Positions 19,029 to 32,060 are shown, numbered from the stretch's first letter. The stretch: 64,000 nt of DNA from Streptomyces humicola (GCF_024436035.1 NZ_JANFNG010000008.1:62001-126000), one strand, 5' to 3'. Numbers and translations are program-made. Notes: generated by a model from the sequence alone, not told the origin.

Positions 19029-19718
19029 TCACCCCTCGCGGGGCGGCTGCTCGCCCGGCGCAGGCGACGCAGGTGACGAGGACGAAGGCGCCGGTGGGGT
19101 GGACCAGCCGTCCCACCGCGTCGGCGCATGCTCGCCGTCCCGCTGTTCATCGCGCGGGCCGAAGGCCGAGGTGAGCGCCAGGAAGACACCGGTCGCCGCG
19201 ATCGGCCAGGCGAGCAGCGCCGCCTTGGCGCGCAGTTGCAGCGGCGCGTAGAAGACCTTGCCCGCGCCCACCAGCTTGGCGTGCGCGACGACGTTCTGCG
19301 TCGGGCCGAGCAGGATGCCGATCCGCCACGCGATGAGCGAGGCGGCCACGGCGCCGACCGCGAGGCCGATGACGACGGCCACTCCCCCGGCGCGCCGCCA
19401 CCAGAAGACCGCACCCGCGCTCAGCGCGCCGAAGCCCAAGCCCATCAGGGTGAACCAGCCGTCCGCGCCGACCGACTGCTCGCCCTCGGAGTCCTTCAGG
19501 TAGACCGCCGTGCCGTCGGAGATCAGCGGCACCTGCGGCGCCGCCCACCACCACACCACTGCGAGCACCACTCCGAGCACCGCCACGCCGAGCGCGATGA
19601 GGGCGCCGTCGCGCACCTCACGGCCGACGTCGGGACGCTCGTCGGGGCTGCCGACGCCGCCCGAGGGGACGGGCGGGTGCGGTGGCTGCTGGTCGTGCGG
19701 TGTAAGCGGTGCGGTCAC
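19029..19718 (-). CDS. Membrane protein, DUF2567-like
   Basis: The 229-residue protein has a Pro-rich cytoplasmic N-terminus, about four membrane segments (near 38-60, 84-100, 106-125, 157-177) with an external loop containing VPLISDGTAVYLKDSEGEQS, and a Ser/Pro-rich acidic tail. The layout agrees with DUF2567 proteins of actinobacteria, but I assign this from overall pattern only. GTG 19718 was chosen over a longer frame because VTAPLTPHDQQ begins after an Arg/Gly stretch typical of non-coding sequence. The stop is 2 bases from the bL37 stop, so the genes are tightly convergent. Confidence 0.7.
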   Translation of the reverse strand: MTAPLTPHDQQPPHPPVPSGGVGSPDERPDVGREVRDGALIALGVAVLGVVLAVVWWWAAPQVPLISDGTAVYLKDSEGEQSVGADGWFTLMGLGFGALSAGAVFWWRRAGGVAVVIGLAVGAVAASLIAWRIGILLGPTQNVVAHAKLVGAGKVFYAPLQLRAKAALLAWPIAATGVFLALTSAFGPRDEQRDGEHAPTRWDGWSTPPAPSSSSPASPAPGEQPPREG

Positions 19719-19811
19719 TCGTCCATCGTGCCAGGTGCGGCCCGCCCGTCTCCCACCGCCACCCTCAGCGGAGGCGCTTCGCGCCCCTGTCATGCCTGCG
19801 GTCGCACGGGA

Positions 19812-20654
19812 TCACCTGCAGGCGGCCCTGCGGTACGCCCATGTCGCGAGGGCGAGCGAGGCCATGCCCACCGCCGCGCACACGGCGAGGTCGCCGAGGA
19901 CGGCGAACCAGTCCGGTGCGGCGGCAAACGTGCGGGCGAAGGCCTCGACCCCGTACGTGGACGGCAGCAGGTCGCGTGCGTAGGCGACGGGTGACGGCAT
20001 GTGATCGGCGGGGAGCACCCCGAGCAGCAGCGCCGCCGACATCCCCAACTGGCCCGCGAGCGTGGCGAGTTCCTGGCGCGGCGCGAGCAGCCCGAGCGCC
20101 GCGCCGAGCCCGGAGAGGGCTGCACCGGCCAGCGGCACCACGGCGGCGAGCACCCACAGGTTGCCGAGCGGCAGATGGAACAGCAGGCAGCCGACGCCCG
20201 CCGTGACAAGCGTCCCCGGCACGGTGAACGACGCGTAGGCCGCCGCCGCCCCCAGCACCACGGAGGCAGGGGGCACCGGCAGCGTCGCGTAGTGGTCGAG
20301 GCCGCCGGAGGCCCGCAGCTGCCCGAAGTACTGGGCGAGCAGATTGAGCGCGACGAACGCGACGACCAGCACGCTGGAGCCGGAGACCACCGCGCGCGCC
20401 GCCTCGGAGCCCGCGCCGACGACACCGCGCATCAGGACCATGATCCCGACGGACTGGAATGTCGCCACGAAAAGCAGCGGGATGCGGGCCACCTTCGCCC
20501 GCGACAGCTGCGCCCGGTAGACGGCGCCGAGCGCGGGCAGCAGCCCGGCCCGCGGTGCGAGCGGCGCTGCGTGGTCCGCGGCCTCCCCGTCGTCGTGGTC
20601 GAGGCGGGGACCCGGCACCGCGGGCCACGGAGTCCGTGCGGACAGAGTGCTCAC
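19812..20654 (-). CDS. ABC transporter permease
   Basis: The 280-residue protein has six predicted membrane helices (about 43-60, 80-100, 122-142, 150-172, 185-210, 250-270) and the ABC-2 (exporter) layout, with a cytoplasmic N-terminus. The start GTG 20654 overlaps the stop of the ATPase gene (GTGA), which fixes it. Together with that ATPase it forms a two-component exporter of unknown substrate. No regulator gene is adjacent. Confidence 0.85.
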   Translation of the reverse strand: MSTLSARTPWPAVPGPRLDHDDGEAADHAAPLAPRAGLLPALGAVYRAQLSRAKVARIPLLFVATFQSVGIMVLMRGVVGAGSEAARAVVSGSSVLVVAFVALNLLAQYFGQLRASGGLDHYATLPVPPASVVLGAAAAYASFTVPGTLVTAGVGCLLFHLPLGNLWVLAAVVPLAGAALSGLGAALGLLAPRQELATLAGQLGMSAALLLGVLPADHMPSPVAYARDLLPSTYGVEAFARTFAAAPDWFAVLGDLAVCAAVGMASLALATWAYRRAACR

Positions 20655-21676
20655 GCCTTCACCAGGCCCTTCCGGCGTCCGCCGAGCGCCAGGTAGACGT
20701 CCTCCAGGCTCGGCGTCGCGAGCGTGAAGTCGTCGAGCGCGGCGAAGGCGGGACCGCCGGTCACCGTCGCGACCACGCCTCGCGCCTCCTCCTGTGCCAT
20801 CCGCAGCGTCCAGCGGCGCCCGGCCGCCTCCGCACTCTCCCCGAGCGCGGCAATCTCCGCCAGGTGCAGCGGCGGCTCGTCCCGCCACACCAGGTCCAGC
20901 CGCACGTCGCCTTCGACCATGGCCTTGAGACCGGAGGGGGTGTCGCATGCGATGACCCGCCCGTCGTCGATCACCGCGACCCGGTCCAGGACCGTCTCGG
21001 CCTCCAGCACGTTGTGGGTGACGAGCAGCACGGTGGTGCCGCGCTCGGCGCGCCGCCGGTCAATGGCCGCCCAGACCGCGCGGCGGGCGACCGGGTCCAT
21101 TCCGGTGGTGGGCTCGTCGAGGACGAGCATCGGCCGGCCCCCCACGAGCGCGGCGGCGAAGCAGGCGAGCCGCCGCTGCCCGCCGGACAGCCGCTTCAGC
21201 GGGCGGCAGGCGAGCCCGGTGAGCTCCAGTTCCTCCAGCACGGCGTCGCGTTCGCTGCGTGCGGTACGCGGGTCGAGGCCGCGCAGCCGTCCGGTGGTCT
21301 CGGCGGCGAGGGCGACGGTCAGCTCGTCCAGCGCGGTCGACTCCTGCCCGAGGTATCCGATGAGGCGGGCGGCGCGGTCGGGGTGGGCGACCAGGTCGTG
21401 GCCGAAGAGCCGGATGGAGCCGGCGTCCGGCCGCAGCAGGCCGGTCAGCTGGCGCACCAGTGTCGTCTTCCCGGCACCGTTGGGCCCGAGCAGCCCGAAG
21501 ATCTCGCCCTGGCCGACGTCGAGGTCGATGCCGTCGTTGGCACGGACGGCGGGCGGCGCGGCGGCCTTGCGACCGCGTCCGGCCGGGTATGTCTTGACCA
21601 GCCCGCGCACGGTCCACACCGTCCCGCGGTCGGTGGCCGCCGAGGGGACTGCGGCCGGTGGGGTGCCCGTACTCAC
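20651..21676 (-). CDS. ABC transporter ATP-binding protein
   Basis: The 341-residue ATPase has Walker A GPNGAGKT (64-71), the signature LSGGQRR, Walker B MLVLDEPTTGMDP and the switch His in LLVTHNVLEAE. The TTGMDP form and C-terminal extension (about 240-341) are typical of DrrA-like ABC-2 exporter ATPases. I chose GTG 21676. The TACCCT hexamer ending 8 bases upstream suggests a leaderless mRNA; a TTG two codons earlier is less likely. The permease gene follows with overlap. Confidence 0.92.
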   Translation of the reverse strand: MSTGTPPAAVPSAATDRGTVWTVRGLVKTYPAGRGRKAAAPPAVRANDGIDLDVGQGEIFGLLGPNGAGKTTLVRQLTGLLRPDAGSIRLFGHDLVAHPDRAARLIGYLGQESTALDELTVALAAETTGRLRGLDPRTARSERDAVLEELELTGLACRPLKRLSGGQRRLACFAAALVGGRPMLVLDEPTTGMDPVARRAVWAAIDRRRAERGTTVLLVTHNVLEAETVLDRVAVIDDGRVIACDTPSGLKAMVEGDVRLDLVWRDEPPLHLAEIAALGESAEAAGRRWTLRMAQEEARGVVATVTGGPAFAALDDFTLATPSLEDVYLALGGRRKGLVKA

Positions 21677-21741
21677 GAGCAACGAGGGTACGCGCCGCTG
21701 CTGTGGCCCGTCCCTCCGGGGAAGGCCCTGGGCATCGGGCC

Positions 21742-22977
21742 CTACTCGCCGGCCGTGCTGTTCTCCGCGACCTGGCGTGCGTCGACCTCGCGCCAGAAGC
21801 CCGCCCGGATGGCGTAGCGGTCGTGCTCGTCGATCTGGTCGTCCTTGTGCGCGAGCAGACCGAAGCGGGCGGCGTAGCGAAGCAGTTCGCCGTCGATGCG
21901 GTGCGGGACACGCGGGTACTCGCCGGAGAGCTGCTGCAGCAGGGAGCGGTCGATGAGCCGGTCGATCCAGCGGCGGGCGAAGACCTGGCCGACCTCGAAG
22001 GGGTCACCGCTGACGGTGGTGATGTCCTCCTCGCGGTCCGCCCAGCGCTGTTCGGCGGTGGTGAGCTGGGCGAGGGTCGGCAGGCCGGCGTCGGCGGCCT
22101 CGCTCGCCGCCGCGCGTTCGATCCAGCCCTTCTCCGACGACCAGCGCAGCGTGGCGGCGGCCGGCCCGTGCCGGTCGGGCTGCGCGGTGGCCACGCCGCG
22201 GCTGAGCCCCGCCAGGTCCTTGGGCGTGGGGACGCCGGGCTTGCCGGCGGTGGCGCCCGTACCGGGCGCGGCTTCCTGGCCGTTGGCCGCCTTGGCTGCC
22301 TCGGCCGCCGCCGTGGTGGATGCGGACGGCTTCGCGGGCTCGGCGGGCAGCGCGGACTCCGGCAGCGGGGCGGAGAGGATCGCGGCGATCTCGGGACGCG
22401 GGCTGGGCGGCGCGCAGATACCGGGCGCCTCGCGGGCCTGCATCGCGCGGGTGATCCACTCGCGGTCGAGGACGCGCCGCTCGTCGGCCTCGGCGACGAG
22501 GTCCTCGGACTGGTTGTAGTCGCCGTCGGCGGCCTGCACCGCCCACAGGTGGACGGCGACGCCGTGTTCCTTGGCGGACATCATGCCGGGCAGCAGATCG
22601 CCGTCCCCGGTGACCAGCACGACATCGCTGCAGGCACGATTCCTCGCGAGTTCGGAGAGCTCGGCGTGCATGGCCGCATCGACGCCCTTTTGGGCCCAGC
22701 GGCCGTCGGAACGAGTGAGGGCACCCAGCCGTACCGTGACGCGCGGCATGACGCGCAGCCGCCGGTGCTCGGGCTGCGGCACCCGGTCGGGGGCACCGTC
22801 GAACCAGTAGATCCGCAGCAGCGGCCGGCCGGTCTCGCGCTCGGCGCGTTCCCGCAGGCCCTGGACGATCGCGGCGTGGTCCACGGTGATCCGGGACCGC
22901 GAGGGCTCTCCGGCAAGCAGGCTCGCGGCAGCGCCCAGGAGATAGCCGGCGTCCACGAGGACGACGCAGCGGTCCAC
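21742..22977 (-). CDS. NYN domain (PIN-like) nuclease-type protein
   Basis: The N-terminal domain (1-160) is a NYN/PIN-like fold: VVLVDAGYLL (Asp9), GVDAAMHAEL (Asp100) and LVTGDGDLLPG (Asp125, Asp127) supply the four acidic residues expected for metal-dependent RNA cleavage. A low-complexity Ala/Pro linker (about 190-250) joins a C-terminal domain (260-411) with a helical pattern that could be a winged helix of OST-HTH type. The start is GTG 22977 with GAGGGTGGAAA upstream. RNase activity is inferred from the residues; the RNA target is unknown. It stands alone. Confidence 0.85.
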   Translation of the reverse strand: MDRCVVLVDAGYLLGAAASLLAGEPSRSRITVDHAAIVQGLRERAERETGRPLLRIYWFDGAPDRVPQPEHRRLRVMPRVTVRLGALTRSDGRWAQKGVDAAMHAELSELARNRACSDVVLVTGDGDLLPGMMSAKEHGVAVHLWAVQAADGDYNQSEDLVAEADERRVLDREWITRAMQAREAPGICAPPSPRPEIAAILSAPLPESALPAEPAKPSASTTAAAEAAKAANGQEAAPGTGATAGKPGVPTPKDLAGLSRGVATAQPDRHGPAAATLRWSSEKGWIERAAASEAADAGLPTLAQLTTAEQRWADREEDITTVSGDPFEVGQVFARRWIDRLIDRSLLQQLSGEYPRVPHRIDGELLRYAARFGLLAHKDDQIDEHDRYAIRAGFWREVDARQVAENSTAGE

Positions 22978-23261
22978 TTTCCACCCTCTTTCGTACGTCC
23001 GGTCGCCCCCGGCAGCTATTCCTTGAGTCTGCCCGACCCGCCGGGGGATGTAAGCCGAACCCGATCATCGGCGTGGCGGACGAGGTGTCGCACGCCGGCG
23101 GAGTCAGCCCATACGGCGAGCCACTACCCGTCGTATGCCCATCGAACGACCGAAATGCGACTTTCGTTCCGTCGTGCAAGTCTGAGTTCGCGCAAGCAGG
23201 GGGTCGTCCCCGCGAAAGCGCCCCACAGGCCATCGTCCGAGATCCAACAGGAGGCACGATC

Positions 23262-23444
23262 ATGGCCAAGAACAAGAACCAGAAGCAGGAACGCCGTCAG
23301 CAGCAGCCGATCGAGAACCGCAGCGCCGAGATGCGCGGCCAGGAGCAGGTCAAGGCCGCTTCCGCGGAGCCGCAGCAGGACGTTCTGTCGGCCGATGCGC
23401 CGAATATGTCGCGCAAGAAGCAGAAGAGACTCGGCCACAACTGA
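23262..23444 (+). CDS. Small hydrophilic disordered protein
   Basis: A 60-residue protein rich in Gln, Lys, Arg and Asn (MAKNKNQKQERRQQQ at the start, MSRKKQKRLGHN at the end) with no hydrophobic core, probably disordered. AGGAGG lies 8 bases upstream of ATG 23262, and a perfect hairpin follows the stop, so it is a complete stand-alone unit. Related short proteins occur in Streptomyces as far as I recall, but the function is unknown. RNA binding would fit its charge, which is speculation. Confidence 0.8.
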   Translation: MAKNKNQKQERRQQQPIENRSAEMRGQEQVKAASAEPQQDVLSADAPNMSRKKQKRLGHN

Positions 23445-23465
23445 CCGTTTTCACACGGCAGTCGT

Positions 23466-23500
23466 GGGGGCGCGCCCGCAACGGTCGAGGGCGCGCCCCC
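23466..23500. terminator. Bidirectional terminator between the small gene and dnaE
   Basis: GGGGGCGCGCCC and GGGCGCGCCCCC form a perfect 12-bp stem with an 11-base loop between the convergent stops at 23444 and 23508. Confidence 0.85.
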
Positions 23501-23507
23501 TCGCGCG

Positions 23508-27065
<3,558 letters not shown>

Positions 27066-27314
27066 CAGGCGGGCCTTCCGTAGCGAGAACGGTCAATCGA
27101 AGAGCGCGACAGATTGACCCTACCGCTGCGGGCGCCCCGGTCGCCGCCATCCGACGCACGCCGCACGGCATGGCGTTTCCGCAGGTCAGCGACGGCCGGG
27201 CAGGGGCATGGCCGATAGATCGCGAGGTCAGGGCGGCGGTGCTCGGCACTCGCCCGAGGGATCGCCGCCGATCCTTAGGCGACGCCTACAGCAGGACATG
27301 GCACACTCTGCCCC

Positions 27315-27971
27315 ATGGAGGGGACGCCACAGCTCAGGGAGGTGCGCGCCGCGCTGTTCGCCGCGGTGTGCACGACCCTGTCATGCACCTCTCACGTGAT
27401 GCTGTCACGGATGCCCCTCCCGGTCACGACGGTGGCGGTCGTCTACGTCGCCGTCTTCGCGCTCGCCTACACGCTCGCCGGGCGCGAGCGCGGGTTCCGG
27501 CCGATCGCCGCGCTGCTCGTACCTCTGGAGCTGTGCGCGGACACGCTGTTCACCGCCGGGCAGCACACCTGCTACGGCCCTGCGGGCGGTCCCGTGACCG
27601 GGCCGCTCGCCTCCTTCGGCGCCGATCTGATCTGCAACGGCGGACGGGTCGGCACCCCGCTGGCGGGCGGCGCACCCGTCACCGCCGACCGCGCGCTGCC
27701 CTGGCTGCTGCTGAGCGCGCACGTCACCGTGGGGCTGCTCGCCTCCTGGTGGCTGCGGCGCGGTGAGGCCGCGGTGTACCGACTCCTGCGCGCCGCAGCC
27801 TCGTGCGCCTACCGGCCGCTCGCCCTGGCGGCCGCGGTGGTGCGTGCCCATGCGGGCGTCCCGCCCCGGCCGGCCGCGCGCTGCACGGGCGCCGCGCCCG
27901 CGGTGCCGGCGCTCCCGCTCCTGCTGCATTCCGTCATACGTCGCGGACCTCCCTGCCTGGCCACCGCCTAG
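27315..27971 (+). CDS. Predicted membrane protein, function unknown
   Basis: A 218-residue protein with about three membrane segments (about 12-30, 37-55, 122-142), a Cys-containing external loop around HTCYGPAGG, and a long basic C-terminal tail ending HSVIRRGPPCLATA. No named family recognised. CACACT ends seven bases before the ATG, so it may be leaderless; no good ribosome binding site is present. It is divergent from dnaE and 54 bases upstream of the thioredoxin-like gene. Confidence 0.65.
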   Translation: MEGTPQLREVRAALFAAVCTTLSCTSHVMLSRMPLPVTTVAVVYVAVFALAYTLAGRERGFRPIAALLVPLELCADTLFTAGQHTCYGPAGGPVTGPLASFGADLICNGGRVGTPLAGGAPVTADRALPWLLLSAHVTVGLLASWWLRRGEAAVYRLLRAAASCAYRPLALAAAVVRAHAGVPPRPAARCTGAAPAVPALPLLLHSVIRRGPPCLATA

Positions 27972-28025
27972 GCCACAGGAACGTATCCGCGAAGCAACCA
28001 CCACCTTGACGGAGTTTTGATCATC

Positions 28026-28823
28026 ATGAGCAACAAGAACAGCTGGGAGAACAAGTCCTCGGCCCGCGAGCGCCTCAAGGCGGAGCGCGCGAAGCAGGCG
28101 AAGCGCGAGAAGGTGCGCCGCCAGCTCTTCGCAGTGGGCGGGGTCGTCGTCGTGATCGCGATCGCGGCCGGCGTCGCCGTTGCGGTGTCGAGCTCCGGGG
28201 GCTCCAAGACAGTGACCGTCCCCGCCAATGCCTCCGGCACCAACGGCACGACGGTGATCTACGGCAACGCCAGCGCCAAGCACACCCTGCACCTGTTCGA
28301 GGACCCGCGCTGCCCGATCTGCGCGCAGTTCGAGCAGCAGGACGGCCAGGCCGTGCTCGCCGGCGCCGACGCCGGCAAGTACAAGATCCAGTACACGTTC
28401 GGCACCTTCCTCGACGGCAACCTGGGCGGCACCGGCTCGATGAACGCGCTGAACGCCCTCGGCGCCGCGCTGAACGTCAGCCCGGACGCCTTCATCAAGT
28501 TCCACACCGCGATCTACTCGGCGAAGAACCACCCCGACGAGAAGACCGACAAGTTCAGCGACAACAACTACCTGCTGAACATCGCCGACCAGGTCCCCGC
28601 GCTCAAGGGCAACACCGTGTTCCAGAACGCGGTGAAGAACGGCACCTACAGCGGCTGGGCGAGCAAGATGTCCGACTCCTTCAACAGCAGCGGCGTGCAG
28701 GGCACTCCGACCGCTCAGCTCGACGGCAAGCAGCTGAACGTGGTGACCAACACCGGGATCATGCCGGCCGCTCAGCTGGAACAGAGCATCAACCAGCAGA
28801 TCGGCTCGAAGTAGCGGCCGCCT
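28026..28823 (+). CDS. Membrane-tethered DsbA-like thioredoxin-fold protein
   Basis: The protein has a very basic, helical N-terminus (SSARERLKAERAKQAKREK), one membrane helix (about 34-54), a short linker, and an extracellular thioredoxin-fold domain with the redox motif CPIC (Cys96, Cys99 counted from MSNKNSW) and a cis-Pro block GVQGTPTAQL. It probably oxidises or isomerises disulfides outside the membrane. I chose ATG 28026 with GGAG 11 bases upstream; an in-frame TTG lies three codons earlier. The reading frame ends at the TAG around 28812-28814, so the true 3' end is 28814 and the last few bases given here are an upper bound. Confidence 0.85.
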
Positions 28824-29463
28824 AGAGGTCGGCGAGGAAGTCCAGGGCCGTGGACCAGGTGCGTTCCGCGGCCTCCTCGTCCCAGTCCGGCAGCTCGGGG
28901 TCGGTGTAGAGGTGGCCGGCGCCGCGATAGCGGTGCACCTCGACATCGGCCCCGGCCCGCCGCATTCGCAGGTACCAGGCGTTCAGCCAGTCGTCCGGCT
29001 CGAACGGATCGGGCTCGGCGACATGCAGCTGGACGGGGATGTCGGTGGCGGCGTCGTCGGCGATGTCGGACGTGCCGTGCAGCAGGAGCAGCCCGCGGGC
29101 GCGCTCGTCGGCGAGCGCGAGGTTCTGTGCGACCGAGCCGCCGAGCGAGAAACCCGCATAGACCAGACCCGCCCGTCGCCCCCTGGCCTCCGGAGGGGGC
29201 ACCTCCCCTGCCCGGAGGGCCATGGGGGAGGCGGACCCCAAGTGCGGGGCAGCGGCCCTCACCGCGCGCGTCAGCAGCTCTTCACGTCCGATCTCGTCCT
29301 TGATCGCCACACCCTCCTCGGGCGTCTGCGCGGTGCGTCCGTCGAAGAGGTCGGGGACGTGCACCTCATGGCCGGCAGCGCGCAGCCGGTCGGCCGCAGC
29401 GTGCACCGCGGGCCGCAGCCCGTACATGGAGTGGAACAGGATGATCGTCTCGTTGGCGCCCAT
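28822..29463 (-). CDS. Dienelactone hydrolase family protein
   Basis: A 213-residue alpha/beta hydrolase beginning ETIILFHSMYGLRP, with the nucleophile elbow GFSLGG (104-109). The nucleophile is Ser where classical dienelactone hydrolases have Cys. The acid is probably in AEPDPFEPD and the His in GAGHLYTD (181-188). Between residues 76 and 98 lies a Pro/Gly/Arg-rich insert (GSASPMALRAGEVPP then PEARGRRAG) encoded by a repeated GC-rich element also found in murD. ATG 29463 has GGAGGAGG upstream and ends the choice over a longer frame. Substrate unknown. Confidence 0.85.
   Translation of the reverse strand: MGANETIILFHSMYGLRPAVHAAADRLRAAGHEVHVPDLFDGRTAQTPEEGVAIKDEIGREELLTRAVRAAAPHLGSASPMALRAGEVPPPEARGRRAGLVYAGFSLGGSVAQNLALADERARGLLLLHGTSDIADDAATDIPVQLHVAEPDPFEPDDWLNAWYLRMRRAGADVEVHRYRGAGHLYTDPELPDWDEEAAERTWSTALDFLADL
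29168..29238 (-). repeat. GC-rich interspersed element inside the hydrolase gene
   Basis: Read on the minus strand it contains GGGTCCGCCTCCCCCATG, a hairpin insert with arms CTCCGG and CCGGAG, and AGGCCAGGGGGCGACGGGCG. The same core without the insert occurs in murD (45931-45973), and a divergent copy lies at 42159-42192, all in the same orientation. Confidence 0.65.
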
Positions 29464-29483
29464 GGCGTGGCCCTCCTCCCCCG

Positions 29484-30425
29484 TCACGCGCTCTCCGCGC
29501 GCACCGTCTCCAGCGCGAACTCCAGGTCGTCCGGGTACGGGCTGACGAACTCCACCCAGCGGCCGTCCGCCGGGTGCTCGAAGCCTAGGCGCACGGCGTG
29601 CAGCCACTGGCGGGTGAGCTTCAGCCGCTTGGCCAGGGTCGGGTCGGCGCCGTAGGTGAGGTCGCCGACGCACGGGTGGCGGTGTGCGGCCATGTGGACC
29701 CGGATCTGGTGGGTGCGGCCCGTCTCCAGCTTGATGTCGAGCAGGCTGGCGGCGCGGAACGCCTCGATGAGGTCGTAGTGGGTGACGCTGGGCTTGCCGT
29801 CGGCGGTCACCGCCCACTTGTAGTCGTGGGTGGGGTGGCGGCCGATGGGGGCGTCGATGGTGCCGCTCAGCGGGTCGGGGTGGCCCTGTACGAGGGCGTG
29901 GTAGCGCTTGTCGACGGTGCGCTCCCGGAACTGCTGCTTGAGCACGGTGTACGCCAGCTCGGACTTGGCGACCACCATGAGACCGGAGGTGCCGACGTCG
30001 AGCCGGTGCACGATGCCCTGGCGCTCGGCGGCGCCGGAGGTCGAGACCCGGAAGCCGGCCGCGGCGAGCCCGCCGATGACTGTGGGGCCGCTCCAGCCGG
30101 GGCTGGGATGGGCGGCGACGCCCACGGGTTTGACGACGACGACGATGTCCTCGTCGTCGTGGACGATCTCCATGCCCTCGACAGGCTCGGCGACGACCTG
30201 CACCGGCGCCGCGGGGGCGGGCATCTCCACTTCCAGCCACGCGCCACCGTGCACCCGGTCGGACTTCCCCGCGGCAGCGCCGTCAACGAGCACCTTGCCC
30301 TCGGCTGCGAGCTCGGCGGCCTTGGTCCGGGAAAAGCCGAACATGCGGGCGAGGGCGGCGTCCAGGCGCTCGCCTTCGAGGCCGTCGGGAACGGGCAGGG
30401 TGCGGATCTCGGGAAGGGTGCTCAC
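29484..30425 (-). CDS. RluA/RluD family 23S rRNA pseudouridine synthase
   Basis: The 313-residue protein has an N-terminal S4 RNA-binding domain ([12 protein letters not shown], about 18-75) and the RluA catalytic domain with [10 protein letters not shown], where Asp143 is the catalytic Asp. It probably modifies uridines of 23S rRNA; the exact positions cannot be told. It starts at GTG 30425, 22 bases after lspA. A CATACT hexamer 7 bases before the start could give it its own leaderless transcript, but read-through from lspA is as likely. Confidence 0.93.
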   Translation of the reverse strand: MSTLPEIRTLPVPDGLEGERLDAALARMFGFSRTKAAELAAEGKVLVDGAAAGKSDRVHGGAWLEVEMPAPAAPVQVVAEPVEGMEIVHDDEDIVVVVKPVGVAAHPSPGWSGPTVIGGLAAAGFRVSTSGAAERQGIVHRLDVGTSGLMVVAKSELAYTVLKQQFRERTVDKRYHALVQGHPDPLSGTIDAPIGRHPTHDYKWAVTADGKPSVTHYDLIEAFRAASLLDIKLETGRTHQIRVHMAAHRHPCVGDLTYGADPTLAKRLKLTRQWLHAVRLGFEHPADGRWVEFVSPYPDDLEFALETVRAESA

Positions 30426-30447
30426 CCGAATGAGTATGCCGGAGGCT

Positions 30448-31020
30448 CTAGTCCCGGTTTACCGAGCCGTCCGGGTCGAGGCCGCGGAAGGAGAGCCAGA
30501 CGATCAGGAAGCCGCCGCAGACGATCGCGGAGTCGGCGAGGTTGAAGACGGCGAAGTGCGCGGGTGCGATGAAGTCCACGACCTCGCCGCGGAAGATCCC
30601 CGGGGAGCGGAAGATCCGGTCGGTGAGATTGCCGAGCGCACCGCCGAGCAGCAGGCCGAGCGCGATCGCCCACGGCACGCTGTAGAGCTTGCGGGCGAGC
30701 CGGGCGATCACCGCGATCACCGCGAGGGCGATCAGCGTGAAGACGATCGTGTACGCCTGTCCGATGCCGAAGGCCGCGCCCGAGTTGCGCACCGCCTCCA
30801 GCTGCAGATACGTGCCCAGCACCTGGATCGCCGGATGGTTCTCCAGGTGCTGCACCACAACGGTCTTGCTGGCGAGGTCCAGGGCGTACGCGAGCGCCGC
30901 GATGGCGAGCAGCACGGGGATCTTCCGCCTGCCCTGTGGGGCAGGCTGTTCCGACTCCTCGTCCTCAGCCTGCGTAGGTTCGAAACCTGGCGTACCGATG
31001 GTGCGCTCCGCCTTCGTCAC
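30448..31020 (-). CDS. lspA: Lipoprotein signal peptidase (signal peptidase II)
   Basis: LspA is an aspartyl protease of the membrane that cuts the signal peptide from Lgt-modified prolipoproteins. The 190-residue protein has four membrane helices and the conserved blocks DLASK (48-52), NSGAAFG (79-85), [10 protein letters not shown] (126-135), VVDF with Asp149 and FNLADS with Asp163, the two catalytic acids. An extra acidic N-terminal tail (about 1-33) precedes the first helix. GTG 31020 follows a TGAGGGA site. It is upstream of the pseudouridine synthase gene. Confidence 0.96.
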   Translation of the reverse strand: MTKAERTIGTPGFEPTQAEDEESEQPAPQGRRKIPVLLAIAALAYALDLASKTVVVQHLENHPAIQVLGTYLQLEAVRNSGAAFGIGQAYTIVFTLIALAVIAVIARLARKLYSVPWAIALGLLLGGALGNLTDRIFRSPGIFRGEVVDFIAPAHFAVFNLADSAIVCGGFLIVWLSFRGLDPDGSVNRD

Positions 31021-31109
31021 GTGAGTCCCTCAGCCTCGAGTCCCGCGCCAGGGGCTGGCCTGACGGGAACGAGCGTACGGCACCGCAGCGAGCTTGGTGT
31101 CCGGACCGG

Positions 31110-32060
31110 TCAGCGGCGCTCCTGCCGCTGCTTGCACTCGACGCACAGGGTGGCCCTGGGGAAGGCCTGCATCCGCGCCTTGCCGATCGGTTTGCCGCAG
31201 GACTCGCACAGCCCGTAGGTGCCGACGTCGAGGCGTTCCAGCGCGTGCTCGGTCTGTCGCAGCATCTCGCGCGCGTTGTTGGCGAGGGACATCTCGTGCT
31301 CACGGGAGATGTTCTTGGTGCCGACGTCCGCCTGGTCGTCGCCGGCTCCGTCGCCGGAGTCGCGCATCAGCCCGGAGATGGCCTCCTCGGAAGCGTGGAT
31401 CTCACTGCGCAGCCGCTCCATCTCCTCGAGCAGCTCGCCGCGCGCCTCCGCGACCTCCTCGGGCGTCCATGGCTCCTCGCCCGGCCGTACGGCGAGGGCC
31501 CCGGGCTCCACGGGGACGACGGGCTCCGCGGCGGCACGTGCTGCCGGGAATGCGGACGCCTCGGTCGCGGCCGCGCGGGCCGCTGTCTTCTTCGCAACCA
31601 CCGTCTTGGCTCCCGTCTTCTTCGCGGCCGCGCTCTTCTTCGCGGCCGTCGCCCTGGTGGAGGTGGTGCCCTTGCCCGCCGCCGGAGCGGCCCTCTTGGC
31701 AGCCGTTTTCTTCGCGGCGGACTTCACGGCGGTCTTCGCGGCCCCCGTTTTCTTGGCGGCCGTCTTCTTGGCGGCCGTCTTCTTCGCCGGCGCCGCCTTC
31801 TTCGCGGCTGTCGTCGTCGGCGTCTTCTTGGTGGCCACGGTCTTCTTGGTCGCGGCCTTCTTGGTCGCGGCCTTCTTGGTCACGGTCTTCTTTGCGGCCG
31901 CTTTCTTCGCCGGCGCCGCCGCCTTCTTCGCCTTCGCATGCGAGTCCGGGGTCGCGGTGGCCTTCTTCGAGCCCCTTGGGGCGGACGCCGCCTTCTTCGC
32001 CGCGGCCGACGCCTTCTGCGTCGGCCGCGTCGCCTTCGCGGCGGTCTTCTTCACCACCAT
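31110..32060 (-). CDS. DksA/TraR zinc-finger protein with a long Lys/Ala-rich N-terminus
   Basis: The 316-residue protein joins two parts. Residues 1 to about 165 are Lys/Ala/Thr repeats (KKTAAKK, KKAATKK types) like histone H1 tails, able to bind nucleic acid non-specifically. The C-terminal third has a coiled-coil region (EEMERLRSEIHASEEAISG) and a four-Cys zinc finger (Cys285, Cys288, Cys306, Cys309) typical of DksA/TraR. The frame is open far upstream through antisense of ileS; ATG 32060 with GAAGGGG upstream is the sound start. A transcription role, perhaps via RNA polymerase, is inferred. Confidence 0.9.
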   Translation of the reverse strand: MVVKKTAAKATRPTQKASAAAKKAASAPRGSKKATATPDSHAKAKKAAAPAKKAAAKKTVTKKAATKKAATKKTVATKKTPTTTAAKKAAPAKKTAAKKTAAKKTGAAKTAVKSAAKKTAAKRAAPAAGKGTTSTRATAAKKSAAAKKTGAKTVVAKKTAARAAATEASAFPAARAAAEPVVPVEPGALAVRPGEEPWTPEEVAEARGELLEEMERLRSEIHASEEAISGLMRDSGDGAGDDQADVGTKNISREHEMSLANNAREMLRQTEHALERLDVGTYGLCESCGKPIGKARMQAFPRATLCVECKQRQERR

